Origin: Planctomycetia bacterium
GTDB lineage: Bacteria > Planctomycetota > Phycisphaerae > Phycisphaerales > SM1A02
DNA length: 38,455 nucleotides
Direction of reading: 5' to 3'
Assembly: GCA_005792145.1 (NCBI GenBank)
Contig: SXSS01000016.1
Coordinates: forward strand, 1 to 38,455
Part shown: positions 6,996 to 16,456 of the stretch, piece after piece
Layout of the letters: each line of letters starts with the position of its first letter
How positions within the stretch are numbered: position 1 is the first letter of the stretch
Notes under the pieces: generated by a model
Told to the model about the DNA's origin: nothing
What the model saw: only the letters and a program-made list of their open reading frames with translations
Databases searched by the model: none
Made by a program: the position numbers and the translations under genes

Positions 6996-9125
6996 TCAAC
7001 TTCCACGAATTTGGTGAGCCGGTACATACGCATTGCGTGTGTATTCGGCCACCATTCGGTGGGAATTGAAAACTGGCGGCACGGTTGACGCACTATGCAG
7101 AGCTCGCGCAATCCAACCATGCGGAATCCCCGCAGCATCTTGTTCGTAAAACTGTGGGACAACTGATTCTTCGAGCAATTGATAGAGATTCGCCGCGTCG
7201 GATGCATCCTGAAGTTTCGCGTTTGCGCGTTCTTCTATTCCGCCGATATTCCATCCATTGATTCCGTCAGAGGCTTCAGGCCACCAACCGTCGAGAATTG
7301 AAAGATTCAGTCCGCCGTGCAGAGGCGGCTTCATTCCACTCGTACCACTTGCTTCATATGGGCGTATTGGCGTATTCAGCCAAACATCACAGCCAGCGAT
7401 AAGCATTCGACCAACATGCATGTCATATTCCTCGATCAATGCGACTCGGCCACCAAATCGTGCGTCACGAGTCAGATCGAAAATTTGCTGAACAAAAACT
7501 TGTCCGGCTTCATCACGAGGATGCGCCTTGCCTGCGAAGATGATCTGCACGGGTCGATCTGCATTGGTCAGGATGCGAGCCAATCGATCCGCGTCGTGAA
7601 AGACAAGTGGCGCGCGTTTGTATGTCGCAAACCTGCGCGCGAAACCAATTGTCAGCACATCTTCATCAAGAAGCGAATATGTTTCCGCAACTGCCCCCTG
7701 CCCTTCGCCGCGCCGCTTGCACTGAATTGCCAAGCGATCTCTGACGAAATGGACCAATCGATGGCGCAGTCTGCTGCGTAACGCCCAAAACTTTGCGGGG
7801 GAAACATCTTCTGCATGTTGCCATCCAGTGGCAGTTGGTGCTTGCTTGGTCAAACGAAGCGCAATCTCGTCCTTCCAAAAACGCTCTGCATCTGGATCGA
7901 TCCACGTCTTGATATGAACGCCATTTGTGATCGAACCGATCGGGACTTTTGCCGCTGGCACGCCATAAAAATCTTTCCACATTTCGCGGCTCACTTCTCC
8001 GTGAAGTTTCGAGACTCCATTGACGCGTTCCGCCAATCGAAGCGCCAGCACAGTCATGCAAAATGTCTCTTTCGCATCGCCCGCCTTGATACGACCAAGA
8101 TCTGCGATTTGCATCGGCGTCAAACCACTGCGAGCCATCACGCCGGAAAGTTCTTGAACGACCATTTCCGGGTTGTATCGATCATGGCCTGCAGGAACTG
8201 GAGTGTGTGTTGTGAAGACAGTTGCCTTGCGTACAGCATCGAAGGATTCTTGAATAGCTCTGCCCGGCGAGTGGACATCGAGAGCGCGCTGGACGGCAGC
8301 GAATGCAGCGTGGCCTTCATTGAGATGCAAGACGCTGACGCGTTCGCCAAGCGCTTTCAATGCGAGCACGCCACCGACTCCGAGCAAAATCTGTTGACGC
8401 AATCGAAGCAGAGGTTCGCCTTTGTACAAACCCTCAGTCAATAGACGATCTTCAGGAGCGTTGGCTTTCAGATTTGTGTCCAGCAGATAAAGCGGAACTC
8501 GTCCAACCCACATGCGCCAAATGCGCGCCGTCACAAGTCGCGAGCCGATTGGACATGCAATTGTGCGGTGCGTGTCTTCGAGTCCCCATCGATTGAAGTC
8601 GTACTCTGGATAGAGCACCTGCGTCGAACCATCACGCGACAATTGCTGAATGTAATAACCGTGTCGATACGCCAAGCCTATTGCGACAAGCGGCACTCCC
8701 AAATCAGACGCGCTCTTCAGATGATCGCCTGCAAGGATGCCCAGCCCGCCCGCGTATTGTTGGATTGATTCGTGAAGGCCGTATTCACTGCAGAAATATG
8801 CAACGCGGAATCCTTCTTGGCGAGCCGCCGCGCCGCGCTGAAACCATGCGCGTTCTCCCAAATATGCGGCTCGTGCGGCAAGTCCGTCATAAACGCGCTT
8901 CACAAATATCGGATCGCAAGCCAGCACTTCGAGCCGCGCATGCGTTGTGCGTTCGAGAGTTCCAAGCGGAGAATGATTTGTCGCGCGCCATTCGATGGGA
9001 TCCAAAGTCTGATAGACCGACCACCCCTCCTCGTTCCATGCCCACCAAAGATTGGAAGCCAAGTCGCGCAAGTGGCCGACAAGATCATCGACGCCGATAG
9101 ATGGAGATCGCTTTGAACGAGACAT
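6996..9125 (-). CDS. glgP: Alpha-glucan phosphorylase (GT35, short form)
   Basis: Cytoplasmic, PLP-dependent; releases glucose-1-phosphate from maltodextrin or glycogen ends. 709 residues from ATG 9125. Family landmarks: N-terminal NLWWAWNEEGWSVY (DUF3417-like region, about 25-38), EYGLHESIQQYAGGLGILAGDH (114-134), LHLNEGHAAF (266-275), FTTHTPVPAGHDRY, and the PLP site EASGTSGMKPPLHGG with Lys599. The length and N-terminus fit the Thermotoga AgpA-like subgroup rather than the approximately 830-residue E. coli type. The open frame runs upstream to 9260, but that would overlap malQ; the start at 9125 leaves 38 bp after the malQ stop. It is third in the amylase-malQ-glgP operon. The C-terminus converges on the PEP-CTERM-like gene with a 17-bp gap. 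Confidence 0.93.
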   Translation of the reverse strand: MSRSKRSPSIGVDDLVGHLRDLASNLWWAWNEEGWSVYQTLDPIEWRATNHSPLGTLERTTHARLEVLACDPIFVKRVYDGLAARAAYLGERAWFQRGAAARQEGFRVAYFCSEYGLHESIQQYAGGLGILAGDHLKSASDLGVPLVAIGLAYRHGYYIQQLSRDGSTQVLYPEYDFNRWGLEDTHRTIACPIGSRLVTARIWRMWVGRVPLYLLDTNLKANAPEDRLLTEGLYKGEPLLRLRQQILLGVGGVLALKALGERVSVLHLNEGHAAFAAVQRALDVHSPGRAIQESFDAVRKATVFTTHTPVPAGHDRYNPEMVVQELSGVMARSGLTPMQIADLGRIKAGDAKETFCMTVLALRLAERVNGVSKLHGEVSREMWKDFYGVPAAKVPIGSITNGVHIKTWIDPDAERFWKDEIALRLTKQAPTATGWQHAEDVSPAKFWALRSRLRHRLVHFVRDRLAIQCKRRGEGQGAVAETYSLLDEDVLTIGFARRFATYKRAPLVFHDADRLARILTNADRPVQIIFAGKAHPRDEAGQVFVQQIFDLTRDARFGGRVALIEEYDMHVGRMLIAGCDVWLNTPIRPYEASGTSGMKPPLHGGLNLSILDGWWPEASDGINGWNIGGIEERANAKLQDASDAANLYQLLEESVVPQFYEQDAAGIPHGWIARALHSASTVPPVFNSHRMVAEYTRNAYVPAHQIRGS

Positions 9126-9163
9126 GAGTCGAGTATTTGTACCAAATCCACCCCGGCTTGCAG

Positions 9164-10618
9164 TCAAACGATTCGTCCAGTGAGCGCGGCAAGTGCGTGA
9201 AGATTCTTTGCGCTTGAAACACGACGCGCATGCCAATCTGTGCCCAAACGCCAGTCCCAATTTCCTTTGGGAGTTCCAGGAAGATTCATGCGCGCGGAAT
9301 GATCAAGACCAAGAACGTCTTGCAATGGAATGATTGCCAGTTGCGCTGGCGACTCGAATGCGATGCGAATCATCGCTTCATTTGGTTGGCGCGCAGCGGT
9401 CAATCCTGCAAATCGAACAAAGCGCTTTCGCGAAGGACCTGCGAGAGATTTCCACCATCCACGCGTCGTGTCATTGTCGTGCGTGGCGGGATAGACCACG
9501 CAATCACGATCATGATGATGAGGAAGTTCGCCAGAATTATCGTGGCCAAATGCGTGGTGCAATACTTTCATTCCAGGCAGTTTGAAAGATTTGCGCAGCG
9601 CAACCACTTCTGAAGTCGCCGCGCCAAGATCTTCGGCAACCAATGGAAGAGCACCCAGTGCACGACTTGCCGCCGTGAGTAATTCCTTTCCCGCTTGTGG
9701 ACGCCATTTGCCGCGCCGAGCGTTGCGCGCTCCCGCGGGGATTTCATACGCGTGATGAAACCCAACGAAGTGATCAATGCGAACTCCGTCGAATCTTCGC
9801 AGTGATGCTGCGATTCTCCGCGTCCACCAACGAAACTTCTGTGCGCGGTGCGCAGGCCAGCGATAATGCGGATGCCCCCAAAGTTGACCATCTCTCGAGA
9901 AGCAATCGGGAGGTACACCAGTAAGAACTTCGGGGCGCCCACGCCGATCAAGTCGAAAGAGTTCTGGATTTGCCATCACATCTGCGCTTTCCAAAGTCAC
10001 GAACATCGGAATATCGCCCAACAGTTTGATTCCGTTTGAAGCGCAAGTCTGACGCAAGCCTGTCCACTGTTTGTCGAATTCAAATTGCAGAAATGAGTGG
10101 AATCCATTCTTGTCGTTGGTGAATGCGCGCCAACCATTCAGCCATGCAGATTCGCGTTTTTCAAAAGTTCGAAAGGAGGCACTACGAAATCCGCCACCAA
10201 GTCTGAAGTTTTCGAATGCCAGCAAAAATGCCGGCTCTTTCGCCAATCGTGCGGCGTCATAATCAGTTTGCGAATGTGAACCAGCGCGATTACTTCTGCG
10301 CGAAAACTTGCGCGCTGCCGCGACAGATTCTCGCACATCTTTCTTGGAAAGGAGTCCGTCGTCAGCGAGGAGGTCAAGCGAAAGAAAGAGCGGCTCTCCC
10401 GCGAAGCTGGATGTGCTGGCATATGGGGAATTTCCAGGACCAATCGGACCGATTGGCAGCATTTGCCACCATAAAAATCCTGCGCGCGCACACCATGCTG
10501 CGAATTCGTGAGCTTTGGGACCAAGATCTCCGATCGCACAAGAACCATCAAGGCTGGAAAGATGAAGAAGAACTCCGCTGGAACGTTTGGCGAGAACGGG
10601 GTTGATCAATCCAGTCAT
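9164..10618 (-). CDS. malQ: 4-alpha-glucanotransferase (GH77 amylomaltase)
   Basis: Transfers alpha-1,4-glucan segments between maltodextrins and releases glucose, making chains long enough for phosphorylase. 484 residues, a compact bacterial MalQ. N-terminal signature RSSGVLLHLSSL and LPIGPIGPGNSPYASTSSFA. The catalytic nucleophile is expected at Asp282 (GVRIDHFVGF), the acid/base at Glu329 (LVAEDLG), and the third acid at Asp381 (THDNDTTRGWW). ATG 10618 is chosen because it overlaps the TGA of the upstream amylase by four bases (ATGA), suggesting translational coupling; an in-frame ATG at 10633 is the alternative. glgP follows 38 bp after its stop. No signal peptide, so cytoplasmic. Confidence 0.94.
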   Translation of the reverse strand: MTGLINPVLAKRSSGVLLHLSSLDGSCAIGDLGPKAHEFAAWCARAGFLWWQMLPIGPIGPGNSPYASTSSFAGEPLFLSLDLLADDGLLSKKDVRESVAAARKFSRRSNRAGSHSQTDYDAARLAKEPAFLLAFENFRLGGGFRSASFRTFEKRESAWLNGWRAFTNDKNGFHSFLQFEFDKQWTGLRQTCASNGIKLLGDIPMFVTLESADVMANPELFRLDRRGRPEVLTGVPPDCFSRDGQLWGHPHYRWPAHRAQKFRWWTRRIAASLRRFDGVRIDHFVGFHHAYEIPAGARNARRGKWRPQAGKELLTAASRALGALPLVAEDLGAATSEVVALRKSFKLPGMKVLHHAFGHDNSGELPHHHDRDCVVYPATHDNDTTRGWWKSLAGPSRKRFVRFAGLTAARQPNEAMIRIAFESPAQLAIIPLQDVLGLDHSARMNLPGTPKGNWDWRLGTDWHARRVSSAKNLHALAALTGRIV

Positions 10619-13086
10619 GGCTCGAGAATCCAAACACGACCTGAAAGCGCAGGAACAGAGATTCGCGGGAATTCGTCATCACTCCGCGCCGCTCCCTCGC
10701 CTCCGAAGATGGTTCGCCAGTATCCAGCACGCGTCCCAACAGAAGTATGCGAGAGATCAATCTGTATGTCGTTCGATGAAGCATTGATTGCAATCAGAAT
10801 TTTCTCTTCCGCAAGAGAGCGGAGAAAGACCCATGTGTCTTGCGCATCATCATTGAGCACCGTTTCGAACGAACCTCGACGAAGCGCTGGATGCGCCTGG
10901 CGAAGAGCGATGATGCGGCGATACCAATCGAAGTGCAGATCATCAACGAAATTTTCTTCGGGCTTTTCGTATGGCTGAAGATCTTTCCACAACATCGGCT
11001 TGCGATTGGTTGGATCATCCGCGCCCCACATGCCAACCTCGTCGCCGTAATAAACCATCGGCGCACCCACATAGACCATCTGAACGAGGGCGATCAAACG
11101 CGCTTTGCGATATTCCTCCGAGGAAGGCTTTCCCCCAAGATATGCGGGGTTTTCCTGTTCACGATTGCCCTTGTCATATTGCGAATCTGGATGCCTCATC
11201 TTGGAAACAATCCGATCAGTGTCGTGACTGTCCACAAGATTCTGAAGGACATAGGTCGACTCTGCTGGATATGCGCGGCGTAATTCCGCCAAACGCCGAT
11301 CCATTTCGCTGACAGTGATCTTCTGGTTGCGATCGCGAATCCATTGAATAATTGTCTCGGCGAATGGATAATTCATCACCGCGTCAAACGAACGACCATC
11401 AAGCCATTGATCAGCGCGCTTCCAGATTTCGCCCACGATGTAAGCGTCTGGATTGATCGATTTCACAAGCGCCCGCCACTCGAACCAAAATGGCATTGCG
11501 ACTTCATTTGGAACGTCGAGACGCCACCCATCGATTCCATCTGAAGGATCGCCGTCTCCGTTTGGATCCATCCATCTACGAGTCACATTGAAGATGTGCT
11601 GCTTGACTTCGTCACTGATAAATCCCTGATCGTTCTTGCGAAAGACCGGCAATTCCATGAAGCCTGCCCAGCCGTCATATTCGAAAGGTTCCCACGATCG
11701 AACGCTGAACCAATCTTTGTATGAGCTTTTTTCATGCTTCGCTTGCACATCGCGAAACGCAGGATGCGACGTTCCAACATGGTTGAAAACGCCATCAAGA
11801 ATGACGCGAATTCCAAGCTTTTTTGCCTCTTTGAGCACATCAAGAAACAGAAGATCGGATGGAGTCCATGTCCATGTCTTGGGGTCGAGAAGATTTTCGA
11901 CCGCTTCGGCTTTTGCATAATCACCTTGTGTTCCAAATGATTCGTCAATATGCAGAAAATTCGTCGCGTTGTATTTGTGATGACTTGGTGCTTGAAAAAT
12001 CGGATTCAGATAGATCGCATTGATTCCAAGTTCCTTCAGATATCCAAGCTTGTCTCGAAGTCCAGCGAGATCTCCTCCATAGTGACGAGAGAAGACATCC
12101 CACTTGAAAAACGTGTTCCCATTCTGCCCTTCCCACGGACTCGCGCCATACCACTCACTGCGCCAAGGTCGACAGGGCTGAGGATCATTCTTCGAATCTC
12201 CATCACGAAAACGCTCCAGCATGATCTGATACCAGACTGCGTCCTTCGCCCATTCAGGCGTGCGGAACATTGCATCGGATGATGTCGTCAGAGAATAAAT
12301 TCGTTCATCACTCAATCGGCTTACTCCATCAGAGAATAGAAATGTATATGCAATAGGACGAGATGGGGGCACGACAGCAACTTCCCACCAAGAAAACATT
12401 TCATCCGATCCAGAGTCGGTCAACCTGCCTTGTCGCCCATCCTCCGATACGAATTCGACATCCTCAACATCATCTCGCAAGGTGCGAACACGCAAGAGCA
12501 ATTTCCCATCTGGAAGTCGCTGTACAAATGATGCACGCGCTGGATCGTGGAGAATTCCACCTCCTTCGATCTTTCCATCGCCACGCCGCGTCCGCACTGC
12601 ACCAAGATTTGCTTGTGCGCCGAGTCGAAGCACGCTGTTGTTGCCACCCTGGCCATCACTGATGACTTGATCGTTGCGCGGATCCGACTGCCATTGATCG
12701 CCATCCACGACGAATTTATATTGCTGCTGGCCTACGGGCATTTGCACCGTGACCCGCCACACACCGTCATCGCCACGCGACATCGCTGTCGCCTGTGTGT
12801 TCCAGCCATTGAACTCACCAGCAAGATTGACCCGCTTCGATGGCTTTGTTGATTGAAAACTGAATTGACATTCGAATGTTCCATCTCCAAGTGGTCGCAC
12901 TTCGACAGATGGTGGCTTGGAAAATTGGTTCGCATTTACAGAACTCTTAATCTTTGCTTCACGCGGAGGCCACTGAGTGGGTGCCGTCGATTTCGACTGC
13001 TGAAGAATTGACGCAGTGCACGGACTCAAAATGAAGAGCGCACATATAACGAAAGGAAAAAAACTGCGAAAGCCAATCTGAAACAT
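10615..13086 (-). CDS. Exported GH13 alpha-amylase / cyclomaltodextrinase-like enzyme with two N-terminal beta domains
   Basis: 823 residues. Signal peptide at 1-26 (FFPFVICALFILSPCTAS). Residues about 60-157 form a CBM48/E-set domain (VNLAGEFNGWN, YKFVVDGDQWQSDP). Residues about 185-265 are a second CBM34-like beta domain. The (beta/alpha)8 barrel follows from about 280: WYQIMLERF, DGVFNHVGTSHPAF, DGWRLDVPNE (nucleophile Asp524), AYIVGEIW (acid/base Glu553) and LVDSHDTDR (Asp622). This layout fits the neopullulanase/cyclomaltodextrinase side of GH13, acting on maltodextrins or cyclodextrins in the periplasm or at the surface. The frame is open up to 13449, but that part runs antisense over the transporter gene; ATG 13086 precedes the signal peptide. 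Start is 81 bp from the divergent importer. First gene of the malQ-glgP operon. Confidence 0.88.
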   Translation of the reverse strand: MFQIGFRSFFPFVICALFILSPCTASILQQSKSTAPTQWPPREAKIKSSVNANQFSKPPSVEVRPLGDGTFECQFSFQSTKPSKRVNLAGEFNGWNTQATAMSRGDDGVWRVTVQMPVGQQQYKFVVDGDQWQSDPRNDQVISDGQGGNNSVLRLGAQANLGAVRTRRGDGKIEGGGILHDPARASFVQRLPDGKLLLRVRTLRDDVEDVEFVSEDGRQGRLTDSGSDEMFSWWEVAVVPPSRPIAYTFLFSDGVSRLSDERIYSLTTSSDAMFRTPEWAKDAVWYQIMLERFRDGDSKNDPQPCRPWRSEWYGASPWEGQNGNTFFKWDVFSRHYGGDLAGLRDKLGYLKELGINAIYLNPIFQAPSHHKYNATNFLHIDESFGTQGDYAKAEAVENLLDPKTWTWTPSDLLFLDVLKEAKKLGIRVILDGVFNHVGTSHPAFRDVQAKHEKSSYKDWFSVRSWEPFEYDGWAGFMELPVFRKNDQGFISDEVKQHIFNVTRRWMDPNGDGDPSDGIDGWRLDVPNEVAMPFWFEWRALVKSINPDAYIVGEIWKRADQWLDGRSFDAVMNYPFAETIIQWIRDRNQKITVSEMDRRLAELRRAYPAESTYVLQNLVDSHDTDRIVSKMRHPDSQYDKGNREQENPAYLGGKPSSEEYRKARLIALVQMVYVGAPMVYYGDEVGMWGADDPTNRKPMLWKDLQPYEKPEENFVDDLHFDWYRRIIALRQAHPALRRGSFETVLNDDAQDTWVFLRSLAEEKILIAINASSNDIQIDLSHTSVGTRAGYWRTIFGGEGAARSDDEFPRISVPALSGRVWILEP

Positions 13087-13167
13087 AATCGTGATGTTAT
13101 AGATCAAGAACCGAAAGACCTCTACGACGATCCCCGATTCACTCGCTGAAACTATGCTTGCCTCCGT

Positions 13168-15552
13168 ATGCTTCAAACCAGCGCCCGATTGATCCGAACA
13201 CTGCTCGCCGTGATGGCAGCACTCTTTGTGATCTGGGCATTCGTGACTGTTGCCGTGCGAGAAACCAAACGATTCTGGAAGAATGACAACCGCACTGAAA
13301 TCGTGGTGATGCATTGGTCTGGCGAAGGCGGTCAAGAAGAAGACCAAATCGTAGAGGACGCTCTTCGTCAATTCGAGCATGAAAACCCCACGCTTCGCGT
13401 TCGCAGAATCAATCCTGGCGATGCGGGCAGTTTTTATACGAAGTTGCAAACGATGATGGCGTCTGGAGATCCACCAGATGTTTTTTATGTTGGCTCGGAG
13501 CGATTGCCAGCATTTGTTTCACTTGGATTGATTGCGCCACTTGATGAGTTCCTGAAGCGTGATTCGCAGTTGAATGTGAAAGATCGAATCATTCTTGAAG
13601 ACTTCTATCCCGCGACTGTGAAGGCGTTTCAATATGACGGAATACAAAGCGGAGAAGGTGCGATCTATGGGATTCCAAAGGATTTCACCACAGTGGGTTT
13701 CTATTGGAACAAAGATCTTTTCGCTCGTGCGGGTCTTGCGCCACCATCGCAGAATTGGACTTGGGATGAATTTATCGCCGACGCTCGTGCGATCGGAAAA
13801 CTCCCCGATTGCACTGGCGCAGAATTTGTGACATGGCCTGCGATGATTCGCGCATATTTGATGACCGAAGGAGTTGATGTCAAGGGAAGTTCATTCGATG
13901 AACCAACAACATCCAATCCAGAAGTTTTCAATGCACTGGATCGACTTCGCTCGTGGCGACACGACGAGAGCCACACGCTGACAAGTGGCAAGAGCAAGAT
14001 TGCAAGTGGATCAAGCGTTTTTCTGAGTGGAAAAGTTGGACTTGCTGGACCATTCGGTCGATGGGTCGTGCCGAGTTATCGCAAGATTGCACCAAGAAAT
14101 CAAGGTGGATTTGAGTGGGACTTCGCTCCCCTGCCGCGCGGCAAAGTCGACAGCAATATTGTCCTGACTGTCTCGTGGTCAATCTCAAATCAAAGCAAGC
14201 ATCCGCAAGAAGCGTGGTCGCTTGTTCGATTTCTTTCTGGCGAACCAACCCAACGTGCGCTTGCTCGACTTGGACTTGCGATCCCAACAATTCGCGCTGC
14301 GGCGAAAAGCGAATCGTTCAACGATCCAAATCAAGAACCTGCCAATGACGCTGGCTTTCTGACTGCAGCAGATCATGCGCGCATCGTTGATTGGCCCACA
14401 AATCCGCAGTTCGAGGCGCTTTTAGGATCGCGTCTGGATCAAGGACTGAAGACGGGAGATCTTCCGCTGAACGAAGCGATTACAAACTTCGAGCGCGACT
14501 GGCGAGTGGAATCGCAAAGCCCGCTTCGCAGTGATTCTTTTCCCGCGATGCCGTGGACCGCACTCGGATTGATCGCACTGATCGCATCACTTGCAGGACT
14601 CGCTGTGTGGATTGTGATTCTGCGCCGTGGAAATCTTCCCGCGCATCAGCGATCGGAAGAACGCGCAGGATATTTTCTCGCATCACCGTGGATTGTTGGA
14701 TTTGCTCTATTTATGGCATTTCCAATTGTCATGAGCTTGGCTCTGGCATTCGCCCGCTGGAAAGGAGTCTCGCCACTCAGTTCCGCGGAATTTGCAGGCA
14801 CTGCAAATTTCCAACAACTGCTTCAATTCGACCAACGCTTTCGCACCAGTCTTGTCGTCACTGCCTATTACGCAATTCTCGCAGTTCCTGCGGGGCAAAT
14901 TCTCGCCCTCCTCGCAGCTCTGCTGATGAATGCACGTGTGCGTGGTATCCATCTCTTTCGTGCGGCGTGGTATTTGCCAAGCGTGCTCGCTGGTGTTGGC
15001 GTCGCGGTTCTTTGGCGGTGGATCTTTGATTCGGATGGCGGACTGATGAATGCGGCGTTGCAACCCCTGCTCACACCACTTGGCCTGACTGCGCCAGAGT
15101 GGTTCGGACAAGATGCGGCGATTTGGGGAGCACCGGCATTCGCATTGATGAGTCTCTGGTTTGTCGGCGGCACAATGATTGTTTTTCTCGCGGGTCTTCA
15201 GCAGATTCCAATTGAACTCTATGAAGCTGCATCAATCGATGGCTCTGGACGATTGAGACAATTTTGGTCGATCACTCTGCCGATGCTCTCGCCGATCATC
15301 CTCTTCAACGGGATTATGGCGATCATCGCAAGCTTCCAAGTTTTCACCCAAGCATTCGTGATGACTGGAGGCGAGCCCGGCGATCTCACGCGATTTTATG
15401 TTCTCTATTTGTATAACCAAGGATTCGAGTTTTATGAAATGGGATACGCCAGCGCGATGGCGTGGATTTTATTGTTGGTCGTGCTTGCACTCACCGTGAT
15501 CATCTTGCGCACGAGCAATCGATGGGTGCATACCGAAGGACAGAAGTCATGA
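13168..15552 (+). CDS. Sugar ABC importer: solute-binding protein fused to MalF-type permease
   Basis: 794 residues combining two normally separate subunits. Residues 10-30 are a membrane anchor. Residues about 45-450 are a family-1 extracellular sugar-binding protein (VVMHWSGEGGQEEDQIVEDALRQFE... SGDPPDVFYVG; YGIPKDFTTVGFYWNKDLF). A membrane segment at 463-485 leads into a MalF-like permease (500-782) with about six helices and the EAA loop YEAASIDGSGRLRQFWSITLP (685-705) that contacts the ATPase. Tethering keeps one binding domain permanently at the translocator. The downstream permease overlaps by ATGA, so the two are coupled. Divergence from the GH13-malQ-glgP operon points to maltodextrin as substrate. 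Start ATG 13168 has no obvious Shine-Dalgarno. SBP-permease fusions are known in some ABC importers; a fusion in this arrangement for sugar uptake is unusual. Confidence 0.87.
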   Translation: MLQTSARLIRTLLAVMAALFVIWAFVTVAVRETKRFWKNDNRTEIVVMHWSGEGGQEEDQIVEDALRQFEHENPTLRVRRINPGDAGSFYTKLQTMMASGDPPDVFYVGSERLPAFVSLGLIAPLDEFLKRDSQLNVKDRIILEDFYPATVKAFQYDGIQSGEGAIYGIPKDFTTVGFYWNKDLFARAGLAPPSQNWTWDEFIADARAIGKLPDCTGAEFVTWPAMIRAYLMTEGVDVKGSSFDEPTTSNPEVFNALDRLRSWRHDESHTLTSGKSKIASGSSVFLSGKVGLAGPFGRWVVPSYRKIAPRNQGGFEWDFAPLPRGKVDSNIVLTVSWSISNQSKHPQEAWSLVRFLSGEPTQRALARLGLAIPTIRAAAKSESFNDPNQEPANDAGFLTAADHARIVDWPTNPQFEALLGSRLDQGLKTGDLPLNEAITNFERDWRVESQSPLRSDSFPAMPWTALGLIALIASLAGLAVWIVILRRGNLPAHQRSEERAGYFLASPWIVGFALFMAFPIVMSLALAFARWKGVSPLSSAEFAGTANFQQLLQFDQRFRTSLVVTAYYAILAVPAGQILALLAALLMNARVRGIHLFRAAWYLPSVLAGVGVAVLWRWIFDSDGGLMNAALQPLLTPLGLTAPEWFGQDAAIWGAPAFALMSLWFVGGTMIVFLAGLQQIPIELYEAASIDGSGRLRQFWSITLPMLSPIILFNGIMAIIASFQVFTQAFVMTGGEPGDLTRFYVLYLYNQGFEFYEMGYASAMAWILLLVVLALTVIILRTSNRWVHTEGQKS

Positions 15553-16412
15553 ATCGCTCGCTCTGGAAACTCTTGCAATACGCAATCCTGCTTGCGGGCG
15601 CGGCAATCTTGCTTCTGCCGTTGTGGTGGATGTTGGTCGTGAGCCTTGAAACTCCAGAACGCGCGGGATCCGCGATCACAGGAGGGAGTGGACTGTCACT
15701 TTGGCCGCCATCGCCACAGTGGGGCAACTATCCACAAGCACTGAGCGAAATGGGATCGGTGCCATGGCAAGGTTTTCTCAACGCACTTGCGAATTCGATC
15801 GTCGTCACCGTGCTTGTTGTGGTCGGCACTGTGCTTTCAAGCAGTCTCGTCGGTTTCGCGTTCGCGCGCATTCGCTTCCGCGGCAGTCGCGGACTTTTTC
15901 TCTTGATGCTCGCAACAATGATGTTGCCTGGACAAGTGACAATCATTCCTCTCTTCCTGCTCTTTCGCAATCTTGGCTGGATTGATTCGCTTCTTCCGTT
16001 GATCGTGCCGGCATTCTTTGGCAATGCATTCTTCATTTTCATGTACCGCCAATTCATCGGGCAAATCCCCGAAAGTTTGCTGGAAGCGGCGAAGGTCGAT
16101 GGATACACATTGATCGGCATCTGGTGGAGAATCATTCTGCCACTCTGCCGTCCTGTCACTGCGATTTGCGCGGTTTTCACCTTCATCTATGTCTGGAATG
16201 ACTTTATGGGTCCGCTGATCTATCTGCACTCCGACGAGCAAGCAACGCTTGCCGTTGCGCTCAATTCATTTCGAAATCAGTATGGCGGGCTGGAGGATGT
16301 GCACCTGTTGATGGCGGCAAGTTTGGTCACAATGGTTCCATGCATTCTGCTTTTCGCAGCATCACAGCGTCACTTTATCGAAGGGCTCGCTCGCGGAGCA
16401 GTCAAGGGATAG
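15549..16412 (+). CDS. Sugar ABC importer permease (MalG type)
   Basis: 287 residues with six predicted membrane helices (12-32, 77-106, 115-139, 146-166, 203-222, 252-270). The EAA motif LLEAAKVDGYTLIGIWWRIILP (about 177-198) binds the nucleotide-binding subunit. It overlaps the fused binding-protein/permease gene by ATGA (15549-15552), which fixes the start and implies equimolar translation. It should pair with the MalF-like half to form the channel for maltodextrins or a similar oligosaccharide. No ATPase gene follows directly; the nearest, at 17882, is separated by an opposite-strand gene and carries a stop codon. Confidence 0.92.
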   Translation: MNRSLWKLLQYAILLAGAAILLLPLWWMLVVSLETPERAGSAITGGSGLSLWPPSPQWGNYPQALSEMGSVPWQGFLNALANSIVVTVLVVVGTVLSSSLVGFAFARIRFRGSRGLFLLMLATMMLPGQVTIIPLFLLFRNLGWIDSLLPLIVPAFFGNAFFIFMYRQFIGQIPESLLEAAKVDGYTLIGIWWRIILPLCRPVTAICAVFTFIYVWNDFMGPLIYLHSDEQATLAVALNSFRNQYGGLEDVHLLMAASLVTMVPCILLFAASQRHFIEGLARGAVKG

Positions 16413-16431
16413 CGCGAACAATCCCGCGCTA
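16410..16431 (+). terminator. Possible transcription-termination hairpin after the permease
   Basis: TAGCGCG (16410-16416) pairs with CGCGCTA (16425-16431) around an 8-base loop, starting on the permease stop codon. There is no U-run after it in either direction, so it is a weak candidate. It could serve the convergent gene ends here. Confidence 0.35.
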
Positions 16432-16456
16432 GGCTCGAAAGATCCCGCCAAACGAA

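Noticed and set aside
9126-9260. N-terminal extension of glgP
   Set aside because: It overlaps the conserved C-terminus of malQ, and its sequence does not look like the phosphorylase family.
13087-13167. LacI/MalR-type operator in the amylase/importer divergent region
   Set aside because: I looked for a palindrome of that type in these 81 bp and found none convincing.
13087-13449. N-terminal extension of the GH13 amylase by 121 residues
   Set aside because: It runs antisense over the conserved start of the binding-protein/permease gene, and would put the clear signal peptide in the middle of the protein.
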